DNA of 26,124 bases from CAZTYI01 sp964466185 (GTDB lineage Bacteria; Chlamydiota; Chlamydiia; Chlamydiales; SM23-39), in assembly GCA_964466185.1 (NCBI GenBank), contig CAYXMS010000021.1:1-26124 (forward strand), read 5' to 3'. The notes under the pieces are model-generated. The model had not been told where the DNA came from, ran no database searches, and worked only from the letters and a program-made list of their open reading frames with translations. Each line of letters opens with the position of its first letter. The stretch's first letter is position 1. Position numbers and translations under genes: made by a program. Of the stretch, positions 7,094 to 15,424 are shown in pieces.

Positions 7094-7870
7094 TCAAGAT
7101 AGATAGTGCATTAAAATAGCGCCGGCTGCAGAGACGTTTAAAGAATCTAGGCCTTTTTGCAGTTTAATAGTAATTTTCTGAGCTATTTGCCTGGTCCAGT
7201 TTTTAACCCCTTTGCTTTCATTGCTTAAGATCAGGGCTGTTGGAGCTGTTTTTTTAGCTAATTTTAAAGAAGCTATGTCCCGGCCTTTTAAGTCTGCCAA
7301 ATAAATTGTAAATTTTTCTTTAGATAAAAATTCAGATAGCTTGTCGATTGGTAAAAAATGTAAAAATACAAAAAAGTTAGAACCCATGGCAGCTCTTGTA
7401 GCTTTAACATTGAAAGGGTCTGCGGTATGGGAGGTTAAAACTATATTTTCCCAGCCCAGCCCATGGGCAGTACGAATCAGAGAACCAACATTTAAAGGAT
7501 CTTGCAGGCCGTCTAAGATTAACAGTTTTTTGCTTGGTTTAAAAAAAGAAGACTTTGGTATAGGCACTGTAGCTGCTAGGAAAACTTTTTCAGAAGAGCT
7601 TAGGTTGGTAATTTTTTTCATGACTTGTTCAGAAACTAGAAACAGTTCTTGATAATTGAGCTTTTGGAGAAAAGTTTGCTGTTGCTGTTGAGAAAGATTG
7701 TCTAGCATGAAAAGTTTTTGCAGCGGCAGTCTTTTATTGACATCCAAGACTATTTTAGAAGAGAAGATCAAAGCTTGTTTTTGTTTTTCCCTTTGTTTTT
7801 TATTTTCCCGTAAAAGGACCAATTCCTTAATCAGGGAGTTTTGTATAGAAGTAATTTTTTTAGCTTTCAT
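7094..7870 (-). CDS. TrmH/SpoU-family RNA 2'-O-methyltransferase (RlmB/TsnR-like)
   Basis: A 258-residue SAM-dependent RNA ribose methyltransferase of the knotted SPOUT class. The N-terminal third is a basic substrate-binding domain (ITSIQNSLIKELVLLRENKKQR, typical of RlmB/TsnR-like L30e-type domains). The C-terminal half has the three SpoU motifs: motif 1 LQDPLNVGSLIRTA with the catalytic Asn and Arg, motif 2 LILSNESKGV (usually GNE-GKG), and motif 3 LDSLNVSAAGAILMHYL. The likely substrate is 23S rRNA; the exact nucleotide cannot be told. Its first codons overlap the end of the upstream cca gene by 11 bases, which implies translational coupling. Confidence 0.9.
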   Translation of the reverse strand: MKAKKITSIQNSLIKELVLLRENKKQREKQKQALIFSSKIVLDVNKRLPLQKLFMLDNLSQQQQQTFLQKLNYQELFLVSEQVMKKITNLSSSEKVFLAATVPIPKSSFFKPSKKLLILDGLQDPLNVGSLIRTAHGLGWENIVLTSHTADPFNVKATRAAMGSNFFVFLHFLPIDKLSEFLSKEKFTIYLADLKGRDIASLKLAKKTAPTALILSNESKGVKNWTRQIAQKITIKLQKGLDSLNVSAAGAILMHYLS

Positions 7871-9095
7871 GGGTTTTTGGCCAGAGCGATGATTTTTTTA
7901 AAATTTTTAAGACCTGATCAGGGTCTTGTATTTTTTGATTAATGGAAATTTTTTCCGCCTCATATAGCAAATCCCCCATTAAAGGAGAGGGGCGGATGCC
8001 CGCCTTGGCCAAGTGTTTGGCTTTGACCACCGGTTCATTTTTTTGCTTTCGTTCGATAAAAGGTTTAAAGTTTTCCTGCAGCAGATGAAATTTTTGCAGC
8101 AGATTTTTTCTCTCTTTTAAAGAGAGCCGGATAGCGAAGCACTCTAGAGCGGTTTCAAAAAATGGACTGGCTAGAAGATTGACAGTTTCCAAAGCATCCA
8201 GTTGTTGGTTTTTGCTTAACACATTTTCCAGATGGTCGAAAAAAGTCACATACTTAATATCTGCTGAACTGAGTTTGAGATATTGGCAGATACTGATTTT
8301 CTGTTCTAGGGAAAAGAGCCCGAAAATAGGTAGCAGTTTAGCAATCACAGGTGCATGCTGGGGAATAAGATCCGCTTCTTTTAATCTGTTTTCCAACTCT
8401 GTTTTTTTGAGGCCTTTAATCTGAGGAAAAATGGAGGTTAAAAGATTTAAATCAAATAAAAGTAAAAGTGCTTTTTTAAAGTTGGGGTATTTGGCCATTT
8501 TGCCAAGTTCCTGATATACCCGTTCAATAGCTACAAAAGGAAAGAGCTCATGGGCGTGTTTTAAAATAGCCTGTTTGGTTTTTTCTTCTATTGCAAAGTT
8601 AAATCTAACTGCCATTCTAACTGCTCGGATCATGCGCAGGCGGTCTTCTTGAAATCTTGTTTCAGCATTGCCGATCGCGCGGATTTGTTTTTTTTCTAAA
8701 TCCTTTTTGCCGTCTACATAATCAATAATCTGTTTTTTAAGGGGATCGAAAAACATGCCGTTTATTGTAAAATCACGCCTGAGGGAGTCTTCTTTGGCAG
8801 ATGTATATTCAATAGCGGAAGGATGGCGGCCGTTTTCATATTTTAAATCTTTGCGGAAAGTAGCTACTTCATAGGCATGGTCTTTTAAAACGACCAATAC
8901 AATGCCGAAAGCAATTCCTATGGGTATAGTATGTGGAAACAGTTGCTGCACAGTTTCTGGAGAAGCATCGGTAGCAATGTCTATATCGTCAGAGTCTAGT
9001 TTTAAAAGCATATCCCTGACATATCCGCCGGCAAAGTAGGCAGTAAATCCGGCTTTTGTTAGTTTGTCTATGATCTGTCTGGCTTTTTTTTGCAT
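7860..9095 (-). CDS. cca: CCA-adding tRNA nucleotidyltransferase (class II)
   Basis: A 411-residue class II nucleotidyltransferase. The head domain shows AYFAGGYVRDMLL (GGxVRD), DDIDIATDASPE (metal-binding DxD), AYEVATFRKD, GRHPSAIEYT and RRDFTINGMFFDP; the neck has RFQEDRLRMIRAVRMAVRF (ERxxxE-like nucleotide-selecting region). It resembles CCA-adding enzymes more than poly(A) polymerase I, because the GRRF-type PAP signature is absent, although chlamydial homologues are often named pcnB. It would repair or complete tRNA 3' ends, even though the one tRNA in this window already encodes CCA. It is the first gene of a two-gene unit with the SpoU methyltransferase. Confidence 0.87.
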   Translation of the reverse strand: MQKKARQIIDKLTKAGFTAYFAGGYVRDMLLKLDSDDIDIATDASPETVQQLFPHTIPIGIAFGIVLVVLKDHAYEVATFRKDLKYENGRHPSAIEYTSAKEDSLRRDFTINGMFFDPLKKQIIDYVDGKKDLEKKQIRAIGNAETRFQEDRLRMIRAVRMAVRFNFAIEEKTKQAILKHAHELFPFVAIERVYQELGKMAKYPNFKKALLLLFDLNLLTSIFPQIKGLKKTELENRLKEADLIPQHAPVIAKLLPIFGLFSLEQKISICQYLKLSSADIKYVTFFDHLENVLSKNQQLDALETVNLLASPFFETALECFAIRLSLKERKNLLQKFHLLQENFKPFIERKQKNEPVVKAKHLAKAGIRPSPLMGDLLYEAEKISINQKIQDPDQVLKILKKSSLWPKTHES

Positions 9096-9290
9096 AAAGA
9101 CTTGCCTGTTTAATTTTTATTTTTACCATAAAAACTTAAAGAAAAAAAGTAACATCTTAGAGGTTTTTCAAAATGTAGATTTTTATAGTAGTTTTATGGT
9201 TTTATAGTTTAGCTTTTTTTTGTAAGATAGAAAATAATATATTTTTTTAAGACTTGTGAACTTTAAGTTTTTTTTTAATAAATAGGTTGT

Positions 9291-11183
9291 ATGCCAGTAA
9301 TTTTTCAGCTGGAAGATCAGTTAATCAGCCAAATAGCAGCAGGCGAGGTAATTGAATCGCCGGCATCTGTAGTCAAAGAACTGCTCGAAAACGCTATTGA
9401 CGCCAGAGCCAAAAATATTGCTATAGCTATTAAAGGAGGAGGGCTTGGTCTTATTCAGGTCTGTGACGATGGCATAGGCATGGAAAAAGAAGACCTGCCA
9501 TTAGCGATCAGCCGGCATGCTACTTCTAAGCTGAAAAAACTTACGGATTTGGAAAAGATTTTAACTTTAGGGTTCCGCGGAGAGGCTTTGTCTTCTATTT
9601 TTTCCGTGGCCAAGGTTAAAATTTTAAGTTCGCGGGGAAAAGAAGCCTGCGTTTTAAAATCTGTTTTAGCTCAGAAAACGAAATTTATAATTGAACCTGC
9701 AGCAAGAGCTAAAGGCACAACTGTAGAAGTTGCTTCTTTATTTTATAATGTGCCGGTCAGAAAAAAGTTTCAGAAAAGCCAAACTTTTTTAAATACCCAG
9801 ATTCAACGCGTGGTATATAATCTGGCTTTGGCCCATCCCCGGATTGGTTTTCTTTTGACTCTGGACGGCAGAAAAGTTTTTCAAACCATGTATTCAGAAA
9901 CTTCTTTTGAAAGGGCTTTTCAAGACACAGCACAGCAGATTTTAGGAGATTGCCGCCAGTATCGCTGGATCAGTTACCAGGAAAAAGATAGTTTTGAGCA
10001 GGTTCACTTAATGGGTTATGTTTCTCAGCCTGAGTTCGCTAAAAAAAATAGATCAGCGCAAAGACTGATTGTTAATGGAAGGCCGGTATCTTCTGTTCTG
10101 ATCTCCCAGGCAGTTAAAGACGGTTTTGCAACAGCTCTTGCAGAAGATTTGTTTCCTGCTTTTATTTTACATTTAAATATTTTTCCCAGACTGATAGATG
10201 TTAATGTCCATCCGCAGAAAAAGGAAATTAGATTTAAAGACGGATTTTACTTAAAAGAAAAAATCAAACAAGCTGTTTTTAACAGCTTTTATTCTACCAA
10301 TTTTGATTCTGTTTGTTTTCAGCAAGAGCATCAGCAAGAGAGTGATAAAAATTTTAAGCAATCTAAAAATATTTCAAATCAGCAGTTGGATCAGGAGTTA
10401 AACAGTTTTTTTCAGACTAGTCAAACTGGCAGTTTGCTGTCAAAAGACAATAAAAACTCTTCTGTCAAAGCCTTTGAACAAACCTCAATTGCAAAAGAAT
10501 CGGTTAATTCCGGAGATTTAGACTCTGAGAGCTTAAATAAAGACCTGTTACAAACCCTCAAGCAGGAAAGCGAAGAAGAAAACCAGCTTTTTTTTAATGA
10601 GGAGACTAAAAAATATAAGGCGTACGCTTTAGTCGGTTTCTATTATTTTATGCCGGCCTGGCCTTTTCAAAAAGAAGGCGTGGCTATTGTTGATTTAAAA
10701 AGAGTTTTATCTGCAGTTTTATTTCAACAGATGTTAGCAAATGTAAAAGAACAAGAAACTTTTACTCAAAGACTTTTAATTCCTAAATTAATAGACCTTT
10801 CGTTGGAAGAAATAAAAACAGTGGAAGATCAGCAGCAGATTTTCACTGAATTGGGCCTTGTTTTTAGGAAAATAGGAAGCAAAACGATGGCTTTGGATTC
10901 TTTTCCCTCTTTTGTCGATGAAGAACGGCTCTCGGAATTTTTCCTGCAAATTTTAGAAGAGCTAAAAACTTTTGGATCGTCAACAGCGCAAGAAGATTTC
11001 CGGAAGAAAAAAATGGCCCGCTGTTTGCATTTGTTTGCTAAAAGAAGAGACAAAACATTTTCCCTGCAAGAGGCTGATGCTTTAATGCAAAGATTTTTCC
11101 AGCTAAAAACTCCGGCTTTAACTCCTATGGGAGAAAAAGTTGCTATTTTTTTAGATAAAAAAGAAATTAATAAAATGTTTTAA
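9291..11183 (+). CDS. mutL: DNA mismatch repair protein MutL
   Basis: A 630-residue GHKL ATPase that links MutS mismatch recognition to strand removal. The N-terminal ATPase is intact: QIAAGEVIESPASVVKELLENAIDA (ATP lid and catalytic Glu), CDDGIGM, SRHATSKL and GFRGEALSSI; DVNVHPQKKEIRF closes the conserved N-terminal half near residue 320. A low-complexity Gln/Ser/Asn-rich linker follows (about residues 345-440), then a C-terminal dimerisation domain. In that domain the DQHAxxE endonuclease motif is replaced by DLKRVLSAVLFQQ (from residue 468) and the zinc-binding CPHGRP motif by TPMGEK (from residue 611), so it appears not to be a nicking MutL. It is followed by pepP, an order I recall from Chlamydia. 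Confidence 0.95.
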   Translation: MPVIFQLEDQLISQIAAGEVIESPASVVKELLENAIDARAKNIAIAIKGGGLGLIQVCDDGIGMEKEDLPLAISRHATSKLKKLTDLEKILTLGFRGEALSSIFSVAKVKILSSRGKEACVLKSVLAQKTKFIIEPAARAKGTTVEVASLFYNVPVRKKFQKSQTFLNTQIQRVVYNLALAHPRIGFLLTLDGRKVFQTMYSETSFERAFQDTAQQILGDCRQYRWISYQEKDSFEQVHLMGYVSQPEFAKKNRSAQRLIVNGRPVSSVLISQAVKDGFATALAEDLFPAFILHLNIFPRLIDVNVHPQKKEIRFKDGFYLKEKIKQAVFNSFYSTNFDSVCFQQEHQQESDKNFKQSKNISNQQLDQELNSFFQTSQTGSLLSKDNKNSSVKAFEQTSIAKESVNSGDLDSESLNKDLLQTLKQESEEENQLFFNEETKKYKAYALVGFYYFMPAWPFQKEGVAIVDLKRVLSAVLFQQMLANVKEQETFTQRLLIPKLIDLSLEEIKTVEDQQQIFTELGLVFRKIGSKTMALDSFPSFVDEERLSEFFLQILEELKTFGSSTAQEDFRKKKMARCLHLFAKRRDKTFSLQEADALMQRFFQLKTPALTPMGEKVAIFLDKKEINKMF

Positions 11184-11237
11184 CTTTTCCCAGTTCAGGA
11201 AATGATTGCACTTTTGAATTAAAAAATTGTAGAGGCT

Positions 11238-11298
11238 GTCTAAAAGCAAAATAAGCTTACAACCAATATTCGCAAAAAACGAAATGTAAGTTTCAGAC
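11238..11298. repeat. Nested imperfect inverted repeat between mutL and pepP
   Basis: GTCT (11238-11241), AAGCTTACA (11253-11261) and TTCG (11269-11272) pair with CGAA (11280-11283), TGTAAGTTT (11285-11293) and AGAC (11295-11298). This is a stem of about 17 pairs with internal loops and one G-T pair, in the 219-base gap before pepP. It has no T-run, so it is not a typical terminator; it may be a remnant element or an mRNA structure. Confidence 0.3.
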
Positions 11299-11402
11299 AT
11301 TTAAATCTTTTTAAGAAAAAACTATTTTGGCACAATTCAACCAACTATTAAAGTGGTTTATTTTATTGTGTATTTAATCGTAAATACAAAAGGTTTTTTT
11401 TG

Positions 11403-12458
11403 ATGAAAAAAATTAAAAAACTGCAAAAAAAAATGCAAGGACAAAAAGTAGATGGCCTTGTTTTGCAGGATGTGGTTTCTATTTTTTATCTGACAGGCTT
11501 AAGGCCTTCTTTTGGTAAAATTTTAGTTTCTAAAAAAGGGGCTTTTTTCTTTGTTGACAGTCGTTATTTTGAAGCTTATAGAAAAAAAAGTGTTTTGCCT
11601 TTGTTTTTGTTAAAAGAAAATTCGTTTGAAGAGTTTTTGAAAAAACATTTTCAAAAACCGGCAAAATTGGCTTTTGACAGCATTAGCTTAAGCTATAAAA
11701 ATTTTGAACTTTTGCAGGAAAAGTTAAAAAAACAAAAAATCAGTAAATGCCAGTTAATTCCATGGGAAAATCCCCTCAAAATTATTCGGTCTGTTAAAGA
11801 TAGGGAAGAAGTTAAAAAATTAAAAAGAGCAGCTCGGATTAATTGGGCAGGCTTTCAGCATGTCAAAAAAATCCTTAAAACAGGAATTACAGAAAAAGAA
11901 GTGGCTTTGGAATTTGAGCTTTTTATCAGGAAAAAAGGAGCAGAAAAACTGTCTTTTGAACCGATTGTGGCTTTTGGAGAAAATAGCAGCTGTCCGCATC
12001 ATGCTGTTTCTGAAAAAAAATTGCAGAAAAATGAAATTGTTTTAATTGATGCAGGAGTTACCTTTGAGGGCTATTGCTCAGATATGACCAGAACTTTGTT
12101 TTTTGGTAAAGCAGCTGTTCGTTTAAAAGAAATGTTTCAGTTGGTAAAGCAAGCAAAAAATGCTGTTTTTTCAGTTTTAAAACCTGGAATTTGCATCAAA
12201 ACTTTGGAAGAAACAGCTTTTTCAGTTATTGAAAAAGCAGGCTATGCAGATTTTTATCTGCATGCTTTAGGCCATGGCGTCGGATTGCAGGTACATGAGT
12301 TTCCAGTTTTATCCCGCAAAGGTCCGGATAAAAATGTTATCTTAGAAGAAGGTATGGTCATTGCTATTGAGCCCGGCATTTATGTTCCCGGTCTGGGAGG
12401 GGTTAGACTGGAAGATACTGTTTTAGTTACTAAAAAGGGATTTTTAAATTTTTATTAG
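11403..12458 (+). CDS. pepP: Xaa-Pro aminopeptidase (M24 family)
   Basis: A 351-residue two-metal peptidase that removes N-terminal residues next to proline. An N-terminal creatinase-like domain (about residues 1-125) precedes the pita-bread domain, which holds all five metal ligands: Asp215 in LIDAGVTFEGYC, Asp226 in SDMTRT, His291 in HALGHGVGLQVHE, Glu323 in IEPGIYVPG and Glu337 in VRLEDTVLV. Length is typical of the short M24B enzymes. The ATG at 11403 is preferred to the TTG one codon before; AAAAGG lies about 9 bases upstream, separated by a T-run. It lies downstream of mutL and just upstream of a histidine kinase gene. Confidence 0.93.
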   Translation: MKKIKKLQKKMQGQKVDGLVLQDVVSIFYLTGLRPSFGKILVSKKGAFFFVDSRYFEAYRKKSVLPLFLLKENSFEEFLKKHFQKPAKLAFDSISLSYKNFELLQEKLKKQKISKCQLIPWENPLKIIRSVKDREEVKKLKRAARINWAGFQHVKKILKTGITEKEVALEFELFIRKKGAEKLSFEPIVAFGENSSCPHHAVSEKKLQKNEIVLIDAGVTFEGYCSDMTRTLFFGKAAVRLKEMFQLVKQAKNAVFSVLKPGICIKTLEETAFSVIEKAGYADFYLHALGHGVGLQVHEFPVLSRKGPDKNVILEEGMVIAIEPGIYVPGLGGVRLEDTVLVTKKGFLNFY

Positions 12459-12478
12459 TAAATTTGAAAGTAGAGGAT

Positions 12479-13792
12479 ATGGAACATATGGCCAATTTAA
12501 AACAAAGAAGCCTAGGTTTGAATGCAGGTTCTTTGTTAGCTTTAAACCTGCTTTTTTTTCTGCTTTGTGATTTTAATTGGTTTTTTTTAATCGGTTCTTT
12601 TTCTTTGTTTTTTTTAAACTTTATTTTTGAATGGAAGTTGATTTTAAGTTTTATAACGCCAATTAAAAAAGTTTTAAAAACTGTTTCTAAAGATAATCTG
12701 CAAAGTTCAGAACCTGAATTCTCTACGGAAATCATACATAAGCAGATCCGTTTGGTTGTTGATGAAAAAAATAAAAATGAGGAAATCTTAAATTCTTTGA
12801 TCGAAGGCGTTCTTGTTTTGGACTGCGAAGATAAGGTGATCTATGCAAATAAAATGGCGGAAAAAATTTTTCAGACTGCTTTGAAAAAAAAATCTTTTCA
12901 AAAGATGCCAAAAACCATGTTTTTAGATAAATGTATGCAGCTTATGCAAAAAGCCCAAAAAACTGGCAATTTAAAATCCAGAACGTTTGTTTTAGAGGAG
13001 AAATTAGGCCTCTATTTCGATTTGGTAGCTATTCCGCAGCCTAGGCAAGAGCTGCTTTTAATTTTACAGGATAAAACAGCTGATTATAAAAATTTGCAGA
13101 TCGGCAAGGATTTTGTGTCTAATGCGTCTCATGAGCTCAGGACTCCTATTACTATTATTCGGGGGTTTGCCGAAACCCTCCAAGACTTTCCCCGACTTTC
13201 TCCTGATATGCTTAAAAAGATCACTGAAAAAATTATTAATACTTCTAAAAGGCTGGAAAATATTATTTCTACTCTTTTGATGCTGGCGGATATAGATAAT
13301 CCGGGTAAATTGAAACATGCGGCCTGCAGTTTAAAAGAGATTTTAAACAAACAAAAATCTGAACTTATGTTTTTGCATAAGAATATGCATATCAGTTTAC
13401 ATCTGCCGGAAGAAGAAGCTTTGATTTTAGCAGATCCTGTGCTGTTGGATTTGGCTTTTCGCAACTTGTTGGAAAATGCAATTAAATATTCTGATGCAGA
13501 TCCCAAGGTAGTAATTTCTTTGGTTAAGAAGAAGCAAGAGTTTTTGATTTCTTTTAAAGATCAGGGTATTGGCATGAGTAAAGAGGATTTAGAGCATATT
13601 TTTGAAAGATTTTATACAGCAGATAAGGTGCGTTCCCGTAAAAGCAAAGGCGTAGGTCTGGGGCTTTCTTTAGTTAAGAACATCATTGAAAAACATAAAG
13701 GCATAATTAAGGTTTTTTCTCAGCCGGGACAGGGTTCTGAATTTATAGTTAGATTGCCTTTAGCAGCTTCTTTTAAAGAAGCTGATCATTAA
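12479..13792 (+). CDS. PAS-containing sensor histidine kinase (PhoR-like)
   Basis: A membrane sensor kinase of about 437 residues. Two hydrophobic segments near the N-terminus with almost no periplasmic loop suggest sensing in the membrane or cytoplasm. A PAS domain follows (NSLIEGVLVLDCEDKVIYAN), then HisKA with VSNASHELRTP (phospho-acceptor His about residue 218), then the HATPase domain with the N box RNLLENAIKYS, the G boxes DQGIGM and GVGLGLSLVKNII, and the F box IFERFYTADK. The layout is that of PhoR. No response regulator lies beside it, so it is an orphan in this window. It starts 20 bases after pepP. The start is uncertain: ATG 12479, ATG 12488 and TTG 12464 are all in frame, with AGAGG at 12472-12476. 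Confidence 0.92.
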   Translation: MEHMANLKQRSLGLNAGSLLALNLLFFLLCDFNWFFLIGSFSLFFLNFIFEWKLILSFITPIKKVLKTVSKDNLQSSEPEFSTEIIHKQIRLVVDEKNKNEEILNSLIEGVLVLDCEDKVIYANKMAEKIFQTALKKKSFQKMPKTMFLDKCMQLMQKAQKTGNLKSRTFVLEEKLGLYFDLVAIPQPRQELLLILQDKTADYKNLQIGKDFVSNASHELRTPITIIRGFAETLQDFPRLSPDMLKKITEKIINTSKRLENIISTLLMLADIDNPGKLKHAACSLKEILNKQKSELMFLHKNMHISLHLPEEEALILADPVLLDLAFRNLLENAIKYSDADPKVVISLVKKKQEFLISFKDQGIGMSKEDLEHIFERFYTADKVRSRKSKGVGLGLSLVKNIIEKHKGIIKVFSQPGQGSEFIVRLPLAASFKEADH

Positions 13793-13811
13793 AAAAGGAT
13801 TTTTCTGATCA
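13765..13811. terminator. Possible bidirectional terminator between convergent genes
   Basis: AGCTTCTTT-T-AAAGAAGCT (13765-13783) is a perfect 9-bp inverted repeat at the 3' end of the kinase gene. It is followed by TGATCA...AAAAA-AGGA-TTTTT...TGATCA (13783-13811). The kinase (+) and the pseudopilin genes (-) converge here with only 26 bases between them. Stems are AT-rich and the T-run is short, so strength is doubtful. Confidence 0.35.
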
Positions 13812-13818
13812 TGTTCAG

Positions 13819-14670
13819 CTAAAGTTGTTTTCTTAAAACAGTATTTTTTTTCGGCTCTGTTGCTAAGAGCAGGCAATTTTTTTTATGTTTAGAATGGGAG
13901 ATTACGTAAAAGTTTTTGAACTCAATCTCGTCTTTTTTCTGGAAATAGATTTTTTCAGCTTGTGCTTTGTTCCACTGTTTTAGTTTTCTTAGCTGTAACA
14001 TTTGCTCGGCTCTTTTTTTTCCCATTAGAGCTGATAAGAGCTCAAACGGACATTTTGCCAGGCAAATCTTAGAATCTTTAGCATCGATTTTAATATAATC
14101 TAAAAAGCAAATTTTGCTTTTTAGCATTTGATAAAAAATCATTTGCAGTTTTTCATCGCTTAGATCGATTTTTTTAAGATCTAATGATTGGTCTTTTTCC
14201 AATAAGGGCTTAGATTTTTCGATTAATTTTGAGATTAAAAACTCTGCTTTTTTAGGGGATAAAAAATCAGGATAAAAATTTTTAAGCAGCCTGGCAAATA
14301 AAATAAATCTTTGTTTTTGCAGCTCTTTACCTTGTTTGAAAAGAGGATATAAATTCAGCTGGCTGCAAAAATAAATGCGCTGATGGTTTTTGTCTTTAAG
14401 ATGTCGGCTGTTGGTTTTGGCTGTTTTACGGGTGTTTTTTCTTTTCTTGGCATCAGATTCATTAGGCTTAGCAGGAACCATTTTTTGGGTAAATTTTTCA
14501 GTAGATTTATAAAGATGCTCTTGTTTTAAATTTTCTAAATTCCAAGAAGCTTCAAAAAAACTTTTTAGAGAGCTGAATAATACTCTGTTGTCTTTAATAT
14601 CCTCAAAAAAATAAGTTAGACTAATCGAGAAAAATAGCAAAAAAGAAAAGATGAAAGGTAACACTTGCAT
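13819..14670 (-). CDS. GspK-position protein of a pseudopilin cluster
   Basis: A 283-residue protein with one N-terminal hydrophobic segment (VLPFIFSFLLFFSISLTYF) and a long, very lysine-rich soluble part. I do not recognise a GspK signature in the sequence itself. The assignment comes from position: it is the third gene of a tight unit, 3 bases behind a GspJ-like and a GspI-like gene, which is the canonical gspI-gspJ-gspK order; GspK is also the largest minor pseudopilin (about 280-330 residues). The later half contains an LLSALMGKKRAEQMLQLR-like helix-hairpin segment reminiscent of the helical domain of GspK. It would cap the pseudopilus of a type II secretion system. Unknown membrane-anchored protein remains an alternative. 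Confidence 0.55.
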   Translation of the reverse strand: MQVLPFIFSFLLFFSISLTYFFEDIKDNRVLFSSLKSFFEASWNLENLKQEHLYKSTEKFTQKMVPAKPNESDAKKRKNTRKTAKTNSRHLKDKNHQRIYFCSQLNLYPLFKQGKELQKQRFILFARLLKNFYPDFLSPKKAEFLISKLIEKSKPLLEKDQSLDLKKIDLSDEKLQMIFYQMLKSKICFLDYIKIDAKDSKICLAKCPFELLSALMGKKRAEQMLQLRKLKQWNKAQAEKIYFQKKDEIEFKNFYVISHSKHKKNCLLLATEPKKNTVLRKQL

Positions 14671-14673
14671 AGT

Positions 14674-15402
14674 TTATTTTTTTTGCCAAAGACTTAATTT
14701 GCTGTTTGTGTCTGAAAAAAACATTAATTTGAGATAGGGCATTTTTTTTCCTTTTTTTTCTAATGGATGATTATAAATCCATTTTTTATAAAGCTTTGCT
14801 TGCCAGATGTCAGGAAGTTCTTTTTTTTGCCAAAAGCTGGTTTTTAAAAAAGCTGAGTCTTCTGAATTTTGCATGGCAGTTTGTTTAAAAAAGACAAATT
14901 TAAGGTTTTCTATATCTTTTGCCAAGATTTCTTTTTTTTGGTTTTTTTCTGAAAAAAGCCTGCTGATTAAAACCAGATTATTTTTTTTGTCTAAAAAAAG
15001 CTCTGCTTTTAAAAGGCCGCTGAATAAAGGGTCGGTGTCTGCTTTTCTATCATATATAAAAAAGAGACGGGCTCCTGTGCTGTCTGTATAAAAATGGTTT
15101 TTGCTTTTTTCCAGGACATCGGTAAATAAAGAGCGCAGTTTTACTTCTAAAGCAGCTTCTGCTAAAAATTCTTGTTTAGCTATTTTAATCTTTCTTTGCA
15201 TCCAAAATAGGCGGAATGAAAAAGTGATTAGCAAAGAAGCAATAATAGCTGTTAAGCTTAAGCTGATCAAAAGTTCTACTAAAGTAAAATTTTTTTTGTG
15301 CTTCAAATAGGGCTTGCCAAATTTTAAAACTTTTTGACGGTTTTGGGATTTTGGCTTTAGTTTTTTACTTAAATTTTCTATTTTTTTTTGAATCTGCAAC
15401 AT
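14674..15402 (-). CDS. Minor pseudopilin, GspJ-like, with long leader and Asn at -1
   Basis: A 242-residue protein carrying a class III (prepilin) motif at residues 36-50: KKN-FTLVELLISLSLTAII, with Phe39 as +1 and Glu43 as +5, followed by the usual hydrophobic helix. Position between a GspI-like and a GspK-like gene and its length support GspJ. Two oddities: the residue before the expected cleavage point is Asn38 instead of the nearly invariant Gly, and the leader is 38 residues where 6-10 is usual (no internal ATG offers a shorter form). The rest is a basic soluble domain with the RLFFIYDRK and KLMFF strands expected of pseudopilin folds. Spacing is 22 bases from the upstream gene. Confidence 0.7.
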   Translation of the reverse strand: MLQIQKKIENLSKKLKPKSQNRQKVLKFGKPYLKHKKNFTLVELLISLSLTAIIASLLITFSFRLFWMQRKIKIAKQEFLAEAALEVKLRSLFTDVLEKSKNHFYTDSTGARLFFIYDRKADTDPLFSGLLKAELFLDKKNNLVLISRLFSEKNQKKEILAKDIENLKFVFFKQTAMQNSEDSAFLKTSFWQKKELPDIWQAKLYKKWIYNHPLEKKGKKMPYLKLMFFSDTNSKLSLWQKK

Positions 15403-15424
15403 TTGATAATTAGTAGCTTGTTTT

